DNA of 9,279 bases, from the NCBI GenBank assembly GCA_946479185.1, contig CAMLFF010000108.1:1-9279 (forward strand). The letters are read 5' to 3'. The notes under the pieces were generated by a model. That model had not been told where the DNA came from. It made no database searches and was given only the letters and a program-made list of their open reading frames with translations. The translations under genes and the position numbers were made by a program. Positions 1 to 6,322 of the stretch are shown one piece after another. This stretch comes from an uncultured Sphingobium sp. GTDB lineage: Bacteria; Pseudomonadota; Alphaproteobacteria; Sphingomonadales; Sphingomonadaceae. Every line of letters starts with the position of its first letter. Position 1 is the first letter of the stretch.

Positions 1-5
1 CCGGT

Positions 6-82
6 CGGGGAGTAGCTCAGCCTGGTAGAGCACTGTCTTCGGGAGGCAGGGGCCGGAGGTTCGAATCCTCTCTCCCCGACCA
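6..82 (+). tRNA. tRNA-Pro (anticodon CGG)
   Basis: A complete cloverleaf can be folded by eye. The acceptor stem pairs 6-12 (CGGGGAG) with 72-78 (CTCCCCG), followed by discriminator A79 and an encoded CCA at 80-82. The D arm has GCTC/GAGC stems around the AGCCTGGTA loop. The anticodon stem pairs 33-37 with 45-49 and closes the loop TTCGGGA, which places anticodon CGG at 40-42. The T arm (55-71) carries the usual TTCGAAT loop. The tRNA reads CCG proline codons. The gene starts only five bases from the window edge, so its promoter is outside. tRNA 3' ends are common integration sites for genomic islands, but no integrase and no second copy of this 3' end was seen in the window. Confidence 0.97.
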
Positions 83-101
83 AATTCATCCAATGATGAG
101 C

Positions 102-120
102 GGCGGAAATCTGCCATTTT
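102..120 (+). terminator. possible short intrinsic terminator after tRNA-Pro
   Basis: GGCGG (102-106) can pair with CTGCC (111-115), using one G-T wobble and an AAAT loop, and the stem is followed directly by ATTTT (116-120). The position, 20 bases after the tRNA CCA, fits a tRNA terminator. The stem is only five pairs and the T run only four, so this is tentative. Confidence 0.35.
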
Positions 121-324
121 CGGACGATCGTACCGTCAAGGCGGACAGGGGTTGGAGGTGCAGCTTGAACCTCACTCATGTTTTCTGGCTCGGCGCTGGA
201 CGGAGTTGGCCGCTTTCTTGAGATGTCCGCGTCAGTAGCGAGCATTATGTTTTGCTTTGCGGTCGTCGTCATGCCCGTGAACCGCGGAAGTTCAGCCATC
301 GGCGTCACCCCCTTAATTTCTCGC

Positions 325-341
325 TTACATCTCTACTGTAA
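325..341. promoter_or_regulatory. 17-bp inverted repeat upstream of the peroxiredoxin-arsR pair; candidate operator
   Basis: TTACA (325-329) and TGTAA (337-341) form a perfect 5-base inverted repeat with a 7-base centre. Size and spacing suit a dimeric winged-helix repressor. The right arm overlaps TGTAAT (337-342), which resembles a -10 box, so a bound dimer would block transcription of the genes starting at 363. The -35 match upstream (TTAATT at 313-318, 18-base spacer) is poor. The natural candidate ligand is the ArsR-type protein encoded as the second gene of this unit, since ArsR repressors usually control their own operon. That link is inference. Confidence 0.45.
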
Positions 342-362
342 TCATGTACGGAATATTTGAAG

Positions 363-1046
363 ATGATTAAGACGGAACTTCCCGAAATGTATGAGATGTC
401 GGCCGACGCAGGCCAGGCCCCGCAGTTCTTGCAGATCGGGGATCCAGCTCCCAATTTCCAGGCGAGAACCACGATGGGGGTCGTCAGCCTGTCCGATTTC
501 CGCGGGCGCTGGCTGATCTTCTTTTCACATCCGGCCGATTTCACGCCGGTATGCACGAGCGAGTTCGTCGCTCTTTCAAAGGCGCACGACCGGTTCGAGG
601 CGCTCGGCTGCGCTTTGCTCGCGGTCTCGGTCGACAGCCTTTATTCGCACCTGGGCTGGATCCGCGCGATCCGCGATGGCTTCGGCGTAACCGTGAGCTT
701 CCCAATCGTGGAGGACCCCTCGCTGGTCATCGGGCGGGCTTATGGCATGATCTCTGACCGGTCGCCTGATGCTGCGGCGATGCGCTCCACCTATTTCATC
801 GATCCTGATGGGATTGTTCGCGCGACCATCTGTTATCCCGCAACGGTCGGACGCTCAGTCGAAGAGATGCTTCGCGTGCTGGCTGCCTTGCAGACTGTCG
901 ATGCCGATCATGTCGTGACCCCCGAAGGCTGGTTCCCGGGCGACGCAGTGCTGTTGCCTCCGCACCAGGACCAGATTTCTTTGCTCGCCGAGGCAAATGA
1001 CCCCCTGTGGTTTCACCGCACCAAACCGACGTCGGGGAAGGCATAG
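363..1046 (+). CDS. 1-Cys peroxiredoxin, Prx6 type (AhpC/TSA family)
   Basis: This cytosolic thiol peroxidase reduces hydrogen peroxide and organic hydroperoxides. The 227-residue protein has the thioredoxin-fold AhpC/TSA domain from about residue 22 (LQIGDPAPNFQA), with the peroxidatic motif PADFTPVC at residues 57-64: Thr61 and Cys64 are catalytic, and Arg141 in MRSTYFID is the supporting arginine. It continues into the Prx6-type C-terminal domain (YPATVGRSVEEMLR, then VTPEGWFPGD and LLPP). Other cysteines (83, 157) are not in a standard resolving position, so the 1-Cys class is the best reading. The ATG at 363 is preferred because GGAA (350-353) lies nine bases upstream. A TTG at 357 and ATGs at 387 and 396 are in-frame alternatives. 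The stop is four bases before the ArsR gene, so the two are very probably co-transcribed. The inverted repeat at 325-341 is a likely control site. Confidence 0.9.
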   Translation: MIKTELPEMYEMSADAGQAPQFLQIGDPAPNFQARTTMGVVSLSDFRGRWLIFFSHPADFTPVCTSEFVALSKAHDRFEALGCALLAVSVDSLYSHLGWIRAIRDGFGVTVSFPIVEDPSLVIGRAYGMISDRSPDAAAMRSTYFIDPDGIVRATICYPATVGRSVEEMLRVLAALQTVDADHVVTPEGWFPGDAVLLPPHQDQISLLAEANDPLWFHRTKPTSGKA

Positions 1047-1050
1047 CTTG

Positions 1051-1431
1051 ATGACAGACATGCTGCCCGACGACCATCTGGAAGCCCTCGCCGAGGTGAT
1101 GCGCACCTTGGGGCATGACACCCGGTTGCGGATTATCGCGACGCTACTTGCCCAGGGCGAGAAATCCGTTGGTGAGATTGAAGGTCTGACTGGCATCGGG
1201 CAACCGGGGCTATCGCAACAGCTGGGCGTGCTGCGCAAGGCGGAGCTTGTGCAGACCCGGCGCGCTGCGAAACAGGTCTATTACACAGTGACTGCGGGCG
1301 CCTTCGCAACAGCAGCCGGCTTTCTCGCCGCGCTCGCCCGGAACAGCGCCGACGCAAGGCCGGTGCAGGGCGATCAAAAGACCGCTTCTCCGGGGCGCGG
1401 ATCGGCAGCCATGTTCGCGAAGATCCTCTAA
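1051..1431 (+). CDS. ArsR-family winged-helix regulator, cysteine-free
   Basis: This 126-residue DNA-binding repressor has the ArsR winged helix-turn-helix across residues 15-80. MRTLGHDTRLRII is the opening helix. SVGEIEGLTGIGQPGLSQQL holds the recognition helix (QPGLSQQLGVLR), and LVQTRRAAKQVYYTV forms the wing. The sequence style is that of the BigR/YgaV branch. The protein contains no cysteine, however: Ala30 occupies the position of the sensing cysteine of that branch, and the C-terminal tail has none. It cannot sense thiols by itself, and no metal-binding CxC motif is present. An in-frame upstream start at 997 would overlap the peroxiredoxin gene by 50 bases and adds no conserved sequence, so ATG 1051 is chosen. 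The gene follows the peroxiredoxin by four bases. Its TAA overlaps the stop codon of convergent cydC. It probably regulates its own operon through the repeat at 325-341 (inferred). Confidence 0.88.
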   Translation: MTDMLPDDHLEALAEVMRTLGHDTRLRIIATLLAQGEKSVGEIEGLTGIGQPGLSQQLGVLRKAELVQTRRAAKQVYYTVTAGAFATAAGFLAALARNSADARPVQGDQKTASPGRGSAAMFAKIL

Positions 1432-3023
1432 CCTCGTAAATCAAGATGCTGGCAGGCCAAAACCATCGCTGCCGGTCTGTGGGTGACAAGGATAAGGCCG
1501 GTTTCGGTCTGCCTCAGCCACCTATCCAGATTCGCCAGCACACGCGCCTCAACGCTCGGATCCAGCCCCTCGCTCGGCTCGTCAAGCAGCAGCCACGGGC
1601 GGCCAGCCAGCATTGCCCGCGCCAGCGAGAGGCGCTTGCGCTGACCGCCTGACAAACGTGAGCCGCCATCGCCGATCCAGGTAGCAAGGCCGTCGGGCAT
1701 GGCCCGCACATCATCCGCAAGACAGGCAACGCCCAACGCGTCCCACAGCGCTTCCTGTTGGAGACCGGGGCGTGCGAGACGCAAATTATCTTCAATCGTC
1801 CCGGCGAGCATCTGCGCGTTTTGCGGTGACAGCGCGAACAAGCCGCGCCGCGCCTCGGCCGCCGCTAGTGCGATCGAGCGGCCATCTATCTCGATGTCGC
1901 CGCCGCTGGAGCGCTGGCCCGCGAGATATTCAAGGAGGCTCGTCTTGCCCGATCCCGAGCGCCCCGTGATAACTAGCCTGTCACCGCGTCGTAAAACATA
2001 GGCCTGATCGCTGTTGGTAATCCTGATCTGATTGCCCGCCAGCAGGGGAACCAGTTCGGTCGGGCCGCTCGGCGCTGTGATCAAGGCTGCGAGGCGATCA
2101 AGCCCGGCCGCGATCACGGCTTCACGACCACTGGAACGAACATAGGCACCCAGCGCTTCGATAGCGCCCGCCGCAGCCAGCGCCGCAAGGAGGGTCATCG
2201 GCAATGTTGCGGTCGACAGGCCCAGCATGACTGCCATTGCCAAGCCGCTCGCACCCGTAACAATCGCCGCCAATATTGCTTCAGCACGGGCAAAGGCCGC
2301 TCGGTTGGCATCGAGGCGGGCGGCCTGTTCCTGCAGCTGCAGCTCTACTGAGCGCCCCATCGCATAGGCCGCAATCTCTGGCGAGGCGGCGGCATATTCG
2401 ACGAATAGCTGCTTGAGCGCGGCAATGTCCTGCTGAATGCGCAGTGCCCGTGCGGGTAGCCAGCGCCGCGCCAGCAGCCGTGCTAACAAAAGCACGGCCA
2501 TAATGATCGCTGCGAGCGCGCATGTCGCCGCCACCCCTGCAGGGATCGCCAAGATCAATGCCGTACCCGCGCCCACAAATGCAGCCACATTGCCGGGCGC
2601 ACGCACGAACCTGTCCTCCAGCGCATCGACATCCTGCAACAGGAGCGCCGCAAGATCTCCCGCACCCCGTACACCGTCGGCAACCGGCCTGGCGATCAAT
2701 GTTTCGAATAGTCGGACCCGGAAGAGAGCGAGAGCGTGGAGCGCTGCTTGATGACCATAAAGGCGCTCGCCGTATCGCGTAATCGTGCGCCCAATCGCGA
2801 GCAGGCGGATTGCCGCACTCGGCAGCAGATAGTTGAACGCCTGAATCGCGGCGATCCCGGCTGCGCCAGCCAGTGCAGCGCCGGTGATGAACCAGCCAGC
2901 TAATCCCAACAGCAAGATGCCCGTCATCGCGGCGGCTGCCGCACACAGCATCGCAAGCCGCGTTGCCGAGCGATAAGGGCGGGCAACGTCTTCAAGCAGG
3001 GCGTTGAGGTTTCCGTTCCTCAT
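1428..3023 (-). CDS. cydC: heterodimeric ABC transporter subunit CydC (cytochrome bd assembly)
   Basis: CydC is one half of the inner-membrane CydDC exporter required for assembly of cytochrome bd. CydDC is described as a glutathione/cysteine exporter and more recently as a heme transporter. The 531-residue protein has an N-terminal ABC-type membrane domain (about 20-310) with the CydC signature stretch GWFITGAALAG, FNYLLPSAAIRLLAIGRT and RYGERLYGHQ. His91 aligns with the conserved histidine (His85 in E. coli) proposed as heme ligand. The nucleotide-binding domain has Walker A GRSGSGKTS (354-362), Q-loop Gln401, signature LSGGQ (457-461), Walker B LLLDEP with Glu482, and H-loop His515. The start ATG overlaps the cydD stop (ATGA), implying translational coupling. 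The stop overlaps the stop of the convergent arsR gene by four bases, leaving no room for a terminator. Length is slightly short of the E. coli protein but domains are complete. Confidence 0.93.
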   Translation of the reverse strand: MRNGNLNALLEDVARPYRSATRLAMLCAAAAAMTGILLLGLAGWFITGAALAGAAGIAAIQAFNYLLPSAAIRLLAIGRTITRYGERLYGHQAALHALALFRVRLFETLIARPVADGVRGAGDLAALLLQDVDALEDRFVRAPGNVAAFVGAGTALILAIPAGVAATCALAAIIMAVLLLARLLARRWLPARALRIQQDIAALKQLFVEYAAASPEIAAYAMGRSVELQLQEQAARLDANRAAFARAEAILAAIVTGASGLAMAVMLGLSTATLPMTLLAALAAAGAIEALGAYVRSSGREAVIAAGLDRLAALITAPSGPTELVPLLAGNQIRITNSDQAYVLRRGDRLVITGRSGSGKTSLLEYLAGQRSSGGDIEIDGRSIALAAAEARRGLFALSPQNAQMLAGTIEDNLRLARPGLQQEALWDALGVACLADDVRAMPDGLATWIGDGGSRLSGGQRKRLSLARAMLAGRPWLLLDEPSEGLDPSVEARVLANLDRWLRQTETGLILVTHRPAAMVLACQHLDLRG

Positions 3024-4597
3024 GCGATCACCACATGATGATCTGCGAGTGCTGCGATCGCGGGGTCGTGAGTGACGAGCAGGACTGTACGTCCCTTTGT
3101 TACTGTGAGGATAAGAGCGACCAGATCTGACGCCGAGACCGCATCCAGATCGGCGGTCGGCTCATCGAGAAGCCAAAGTGGCGCATCGCGCAGCACCGCA
3201 CGGGCGATCCCCACCCTGCGACGTTCCCCGCCGGACAAGCCGGAGCCGTGGGGGTCTATGATGGTCTCCAGTCCGGCGGACCGCCCTGCGACGAGGGCCG
3301 CAAGGCCGGTCAGCGATGCTGCGCTTGCAACGGCGGCATCGGATGCCTCCGGCCGGGACAGGCGGATATTGTCGCGCAGCGTGCCCGGCAGCAAGGTCGT
3401 TGCCTGACCCGCCCAGCTTACCTGGCCTTGGAGCTGCGTGGGCGCCAGCGGCGCCCCATCGATCAAAAGTTCGCCCGCGCTGAGCGGAGCCAGCCCAAGG
3501 AGCGCATTCAGCAAACTTGATTTTCCGACCCCGGATGGGCCTGAAAGCACCGTCAACCTGCCCGCAGGCACATCGAGCGTGAAGGGGCCGATCTGCCGAT
3601 CGCCATAGTCAATCTCGACAGCCCTGAATTGCAATCGTGGCGGATGATCCAGTTTCGTCATCTCAATGGCGTCAGCCTCGGTGGACGGCGCGAGGCGCGA
3701 CAGCCTCTCCATCGCGGCTTCGCCGATCTGCTTGTCGTGATAAGCCGCCGCCATGCGTCGCATTGGCAGGTAAAATTCGGGCGCAAGGACCAGAACGAAC
3801 AGCGCCTCCCCCAGCGTCAAGGCCTCGGGCGCAGGAAAGGGCAGCAACCCTAGCAGGCTGAACCCGCAATAGACCGCCACCAGCGCAACCGAGAGCGCGG
3901 CGAAAAACTCCATGACCGCGCTCGACAGGAAGGCAATGCGCAAAACCGCGACCGTGCGGCGCGCCACGTCCTGCGTCGCGCCGGACAATTGCCGGACGAT
4001 GCGATGCTGCGCGCCAAAACCCAGAATGACAGGCAGGGCGCGCACGCGATCGATGAACAGGCCCGATAATTTGCTCAAAGCGTCGAGCTGGCGTGCAGCG
4101 GCGCGTGCCGCCGCGGTGCCAGCCAATAGCATGCCGATCGCAAAGGGAACGAGCGTCACCAGCAAAATCGCCGCAGCAACCCAGCTCGCCAGGGCAGCGG
4201 CGCCAGCCACCATCAGGGGCGTGACGACCGCAGCAAGCCGCAAAGGCCGGAACCGGGCATAATAGCCGTCGAGATCCTCGATCCGGTCGGTGGCGTCGGC
4301 GGTATGCTCGCCCAGCATGACGCGAGACCCAGCCGACGCGCGCAGCACAGCGCCAATGGCCCGTCGCCGCCAGGATTGCTTTTCGCATGCGGCGTCCCGC
4401 GTTCCGGCGGTTGATGCCAAAACCTGCGCCGCAGCCCGGCAGAGAGAGGCGATGACAAGCAGAAGGAGCGCAAGCAGCGTCGCGACGCCGACCGAGCCGT
4501 CAAGGAGGTGCGATACGGCAAGCGCGAGGGCCGCTGCGACAGCAATCGCCAGCACAGCATCGAGCAGCCAGAACAGAAAGGCGCGGTTGGGTGTCAT
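3020..4597 (-). CDS. cydD: heterodimeric ABC transporter subunit CydD (cytochrome bd assembly)
   Basis: CydD is the partner of CydC and the first gene of the leftward pair. The 525-residue protein has a membrane domain with hydrophobic segments near residues 10-30, 37-53, 123-160 and 220-272, then the CydD-typical APEFYLPMRRMAAAYHDKQIGEAA (272-295). The ATPase domain carries Walker A GPSGVGKS (353-360), Q-loop Gln398, signature LSGGE (454-458), Walker B LWLLDEP with Glu479, D-loop TADLD and H-loop His510. All catalytic motifs are intact. The ATG at 4597 has GGAG only three bases upstream, a short spacing; no better in-frame start with known conserved sequence was seen. The gene is transcribed away from cydA across a shared 117-base gap, an arrangement that lets assembly and structural genes be controlled together. 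Confidence 0.93.
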   Translation of the reverse strand: MTPNRAFLFWLLDAVLAIAVAAALALAVSHLLDGSVGVATLLALLLLVIASLCRAAAQVLASTAGTRDAACEKQSWRRRAIGAVLRASAGSRVMLGEHTADATDRIEDLDGYYARFRPLRLAAVVTPLMVAGAAALASWVAAAILLVTLVPFAIGMLLAGTAAARAAARQLDALSKLSGLFIDRVRALPVILGFGAQHRIVRQLSGATQDVARRTVAVLRIAFLSSAVMEFFAALSVALVAVYCGFSLLGLLPFPAPEALTLGEALFVLVLAPEFYLPMRRMAAAYHDKQIGEAAMERLSRLAPSTEADAIEMTKLDHPPRLQFRAVEIDYGDRQIGPFTLDVPAGRLTVLSGPSGVGKSSLLNALLGLAPLSAGELLIDGAPLAPTQLQGQVSWAGQATTLLPGTLRDNIRLSRPEASDAAVASAASLTGLAALVAGRSAGLETIIDPHGSGLSGGERRRVGIARAVLRDAPLWLLDEPTADLDAVSASDLVALILTVTKGRTVLLVTHDPAIAALADHHVVIA

Positions 4598-4618
4598 AGG
4601 CTCCGTATCGAAACTCGC

Positions 4619-4647
4619 TTGCTCATATACATATTTACGCCTAATGA
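4619..4647 (+). promoter_or_regulatory. candidate promoter for cydABX
   Basis: TTGCTC (4619-4624) and TAATGA (4642-4647) are separated by exactly 17 bases in the only strongly AT-rich part of this locus, the gap between divergent cydD and cydA. A start of transcription near 4654 would follow. The -10 element lies inside a small inverted repeat, TAAT-GACTA-ATTA (4642-4654), which could be a repressor site. No TTGAT-N4-ATCAA box for an FNR-type regulator was seen in the gap. The cydD promoter must also lie here, but I could not pick one with confidence. Confidence 0.45.
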
Positions 4648-4658
4648 CTAATTATTAT

Positions 4659-4689
4659 CATGCCGTTGCGAGCCGACTCGTCTGGCATG
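4659..4689 (+). promoter_or_regulatory. nested hairpin in the cydA leader
   Basis: CATGCC (4659-4664) pairs perfectly with GGCATG (4684-4689). Inside it, GCGAG (4668-4672) pairs with CTCGT (4677-4681), with one G-T wobble, around a CCGA loop. The two stems are separated by a small asymmetric internal loop. The hairpin ends 11 bases before the cydA ribosome binding site AGGAG (4701-4705). If the candidate promoter is right, it forms almost at the 5' end of the cydABX mRNA. It could stabilise the message or affect translation. As DNA, the outer arms could also be an operator for a dimer. Confidence 0.5.
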
Positions 4690-4714
4690 CCCAGTTCAGC
4701 AGGAGTGCCCACCC

Positions 4715-6310
4715 ATGGTGGATATGGCCGTCATTGAGCTTTCGCGACTGCAGTTTGCCCTTACAGCACTCTACCATTTCCTCTTCGTGCCACTGACGCT
4801 GGGCTTGTCCTTCATGCTCTTCATCATGGAGAGCATCTATGTAATCACCGACAGGCCGATTTGGCGGACGATTACGCGTTTCTGGGCTAAACTGTTCGCG
4901 ATCAACTTCGTGCTAGGCGTGGCAACCGGCATCACCATGGAGTTCGAATTCGGCACCAACTGGTCCTACTTCTCGCATTATGTCGGTGACATCTTTGGCG
5001 CGCCGCTTGCGATCGAAGGGTTGATGGCCTTCTTCCTTGAAGCGACCTTCGTCGGTTTGATGTTCTTCGGCTGGGACAAGCTGACCAAACGCCAGCATCT
5101 CTTCACCACGTTCATGGTGGCACTGGGCTCAAACCTCTCGGCCCTCTGGATTCTCGTCGCCAACGGCTGGATGCAGCATCCCACGGGATCGCAGTTCAAC
5201 CCCGCCACGATGCGCATGGAAGTCACCGATTTCATGGCGGTGCTGTTCAACCCCGTGGCGCAGGCCAAGTTCGTCCACACCGTCAGCGCGGGCTATGTCT
5301 GCGCGGCCGTGTTCGTCCTTGGCGTTTCGTCCTGGTATATCCTCAGGGGCAAATGGCTCGCGGTGGCCAAGCGATCCTTCACGGTTGCAGCGGCTTTCGG
5401 GCTTGCCTCATCGCTGTCGGTCGTCGTGCTCGGCGACGAGTCCGGCTACGCACTTACAGACAATCAGAAAATGAAACTCGCCTCGCTGGAAGCGATGTGG
5501 CACACCGAGCCAGCCCCCGCCGGGTTCACCATTTTCGGCATCCCGAGCATGGAAGGGCGCGAGACACGCTATGAGGTCAAAATTCCTTATGCGCTGGGAT
5601 TGATCGCGACCCGCAGCCTCAATGGCGAAGTGTCTGGCATCAGCGAACTGGTCGTGAAGGCACAGACCCGCATCGAGAGCGGCATCCAGGCCTATGATGC
5701 GGTCGAGAAGCTGAAGCTCAACCGCACCGATCTTGCCGCCCGCGCGCAGTTCGAGGAGCATAAGCTCGACCTTGGCTACGCCATGCTGCTCAAGCGCTTC
5801 ATGCCCGACCCTCGGGCCGCAACGCCAGCTGACATCCAGAAGGCGGCATGGACCACGGTCCCCTATGTGCCGGTGATGTTCTGGCTATTCCGCGTGATGG
5901 CTGGCCTCGGCTTCTTCTTCATCGCCTTTTTCGGCGCCGCTTTCTACATCGCCTCGATCCGGCGGTTTGACGACGGCAGCAAATTTACCCGTCTGTTCAT
6001 GCGCACGGCGCTCTGGGTCATCCCGCTACCGTGGATTGCCATCGAGTTTGGCTGGCTGCTGGCTGAGATCGGCCGCCAGCCCTGGGCGATCGAAGGTGTA
6101 TTGCCAACCTTCCTGGGCGCTTCAAGCCTCACAGTCTCGCAGATCTGGACCACGATCATCGGGTTCACGCTGATCTACGGGGTGCTTGCGGTGATCGAGG
6201 TCCGGCTGATGCTGGCAGCGATCAAGCACGGCCCGATCGAACATGATGACGAGCCGGCGGCTGCCGATCAGCCGCTCCACCAGGGCTATGCCCCACTGCC
6301 CGCCGAATAA
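4715..6310 (+). CDS. cydA: cytochrome bd ubiquinol oxidase subunit I
   Basis: CydA is the catalytic membrane subunit that oxidises quinol and reduces oxygen to water at hemes b558, b595 and d. The 531 residues compare with 522 in E. coli. Heme ligands are present: His21 (E. coli His19), His188 and Met395 for b558, and acidic residues Glu101, Glu109 and Glu444. GRQPW (453-457) is intact. The Q-loop after GDESGYAL is of the long type (about 241-380), including Lys254 and Glu259, which match E. coli Lys252 and Glu257 of the quinol site. It therefore belongs to the long-Q-loop E. coli-like branch, not the short cyanide-insensitive CIO branch. Hydrophobic segments occur near residues 14-40, 56-75, 98-118, 130-150, 188-208, 222-240, 386-412, 430-450 and 474-500. 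AGGAG (4701-4705) nine bases before the ATG fixes the start. The cydB ribosome site begins within its stop codon. Confidence 0.97.
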   Translation: MVDMAVIELSRLQFALTALYHFLFVPLTLGLSFMLFIMESIYVITDRPIWRTITRFWAKLFAINFVLGVATGITMEFEFGTNWSYFSHYVGDIFGAPLAIEGLMAFFLEATFVGLMFFGWDKLTKRQHLFTTFMVALGSNLSALWILVANGWMQHPTGSQFNPATMRMEVTDFMAVLFNPVAQAKFVHTVSAGYVCAAVFVLGVSSWYILRGKWLAVAKRSFTVAAAFGLASSLSVVVLGDESGYALTDNQKMKLASLEAMWHTEPAPAGFTIFGIPSMEGRETRYEVKIPYALGLIATRSLNGEVSGISELVVKAQTRIESGIQAYDAVEKLKLNRTDLAARAQFEEHKLDLGYAMLLKRFMPDPRAATPADIQKAAWTTVPYVPVMFWLFRVMAGLGFFFIAFFGAAFYIASIRRFDDGSKFTRLFMRTALWVIPLPWIAIEFGWLLAEIGRQPWAIEGVLPTFLGASSLTVSQIWTTIIGFTLIYGVLAVIEVRLMLAAIKHGPIEHDDEPAAADQPLHQGYAPLPAE

Positions 6311-6322
6311 GGAGACCGACCC

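Larger units (their letters stand above)
1..299 (-). other. leftward open frame with strong RBS, running into the tRNA; unrecognised
   Basis: On the minus strand an ATG at 299-297 is preceded by AGGGGG with eight bases of spacing, an unusually good ribosome binding site. The frame begins MAELPRFTGMTTTAKQ and has no stop through the rest of the window's left end. It crosses the tRNA-Pro gene in antisense, where it reads as the typical GERGFEPP-type translation of a tRNA. That part is certainly not meaningful protein. The first 70 or so residues (down to about base 83) could be the 5' end of a real gene cut off at the tRNA, or a chance open frame in GC-rich DNA. I recognise no domain. It would be transcribed divergently from the peroxiredoxin gene. 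The stretch 83-362 otherwise holds only the possible terminator and the inverted repeat listed separately. Confidence 0.2.

Noticed and set aside
178..360. A 60-residue rightward open frame upstream of the peroxiredoxin gene
   Set aside because: It has no good ribosome site or family resemblance, and it would cover the inverted repeat and likely promoter of the peroxiredoxin gene.
997..1050. An N-terminal extension of the left-hand ArsR protein by 18 residues
   Set aside because: It lies wholly inside the end of the peroxiredoxin gene and adds no conserved sequence. ATG 1051 fits the usual short ArsR N-terminus.
2281..2946. A 221-residue arginine- and cysteine-rich leftward frame inside cydC
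   Set aside because: It is a GC-rich shadow of cydC in another frame, with the unnatural composition typical of such shadows.
4598..4714. An FNR/Anr-type anaerobic activator site before cydA
   Set aside because: I looked for TTGAT-N4-ATCAA or close variants on both strands of the gap and found none convincing.
5423..5857. A short-Q-loop cyanide-insensitive oxidase (CIO) identity for the bd oxidase
   Set aside because: The Q-loop is full length and aligns with E. coli CydA including the quinol-site Lys and Glu, so it is the long-loop type.
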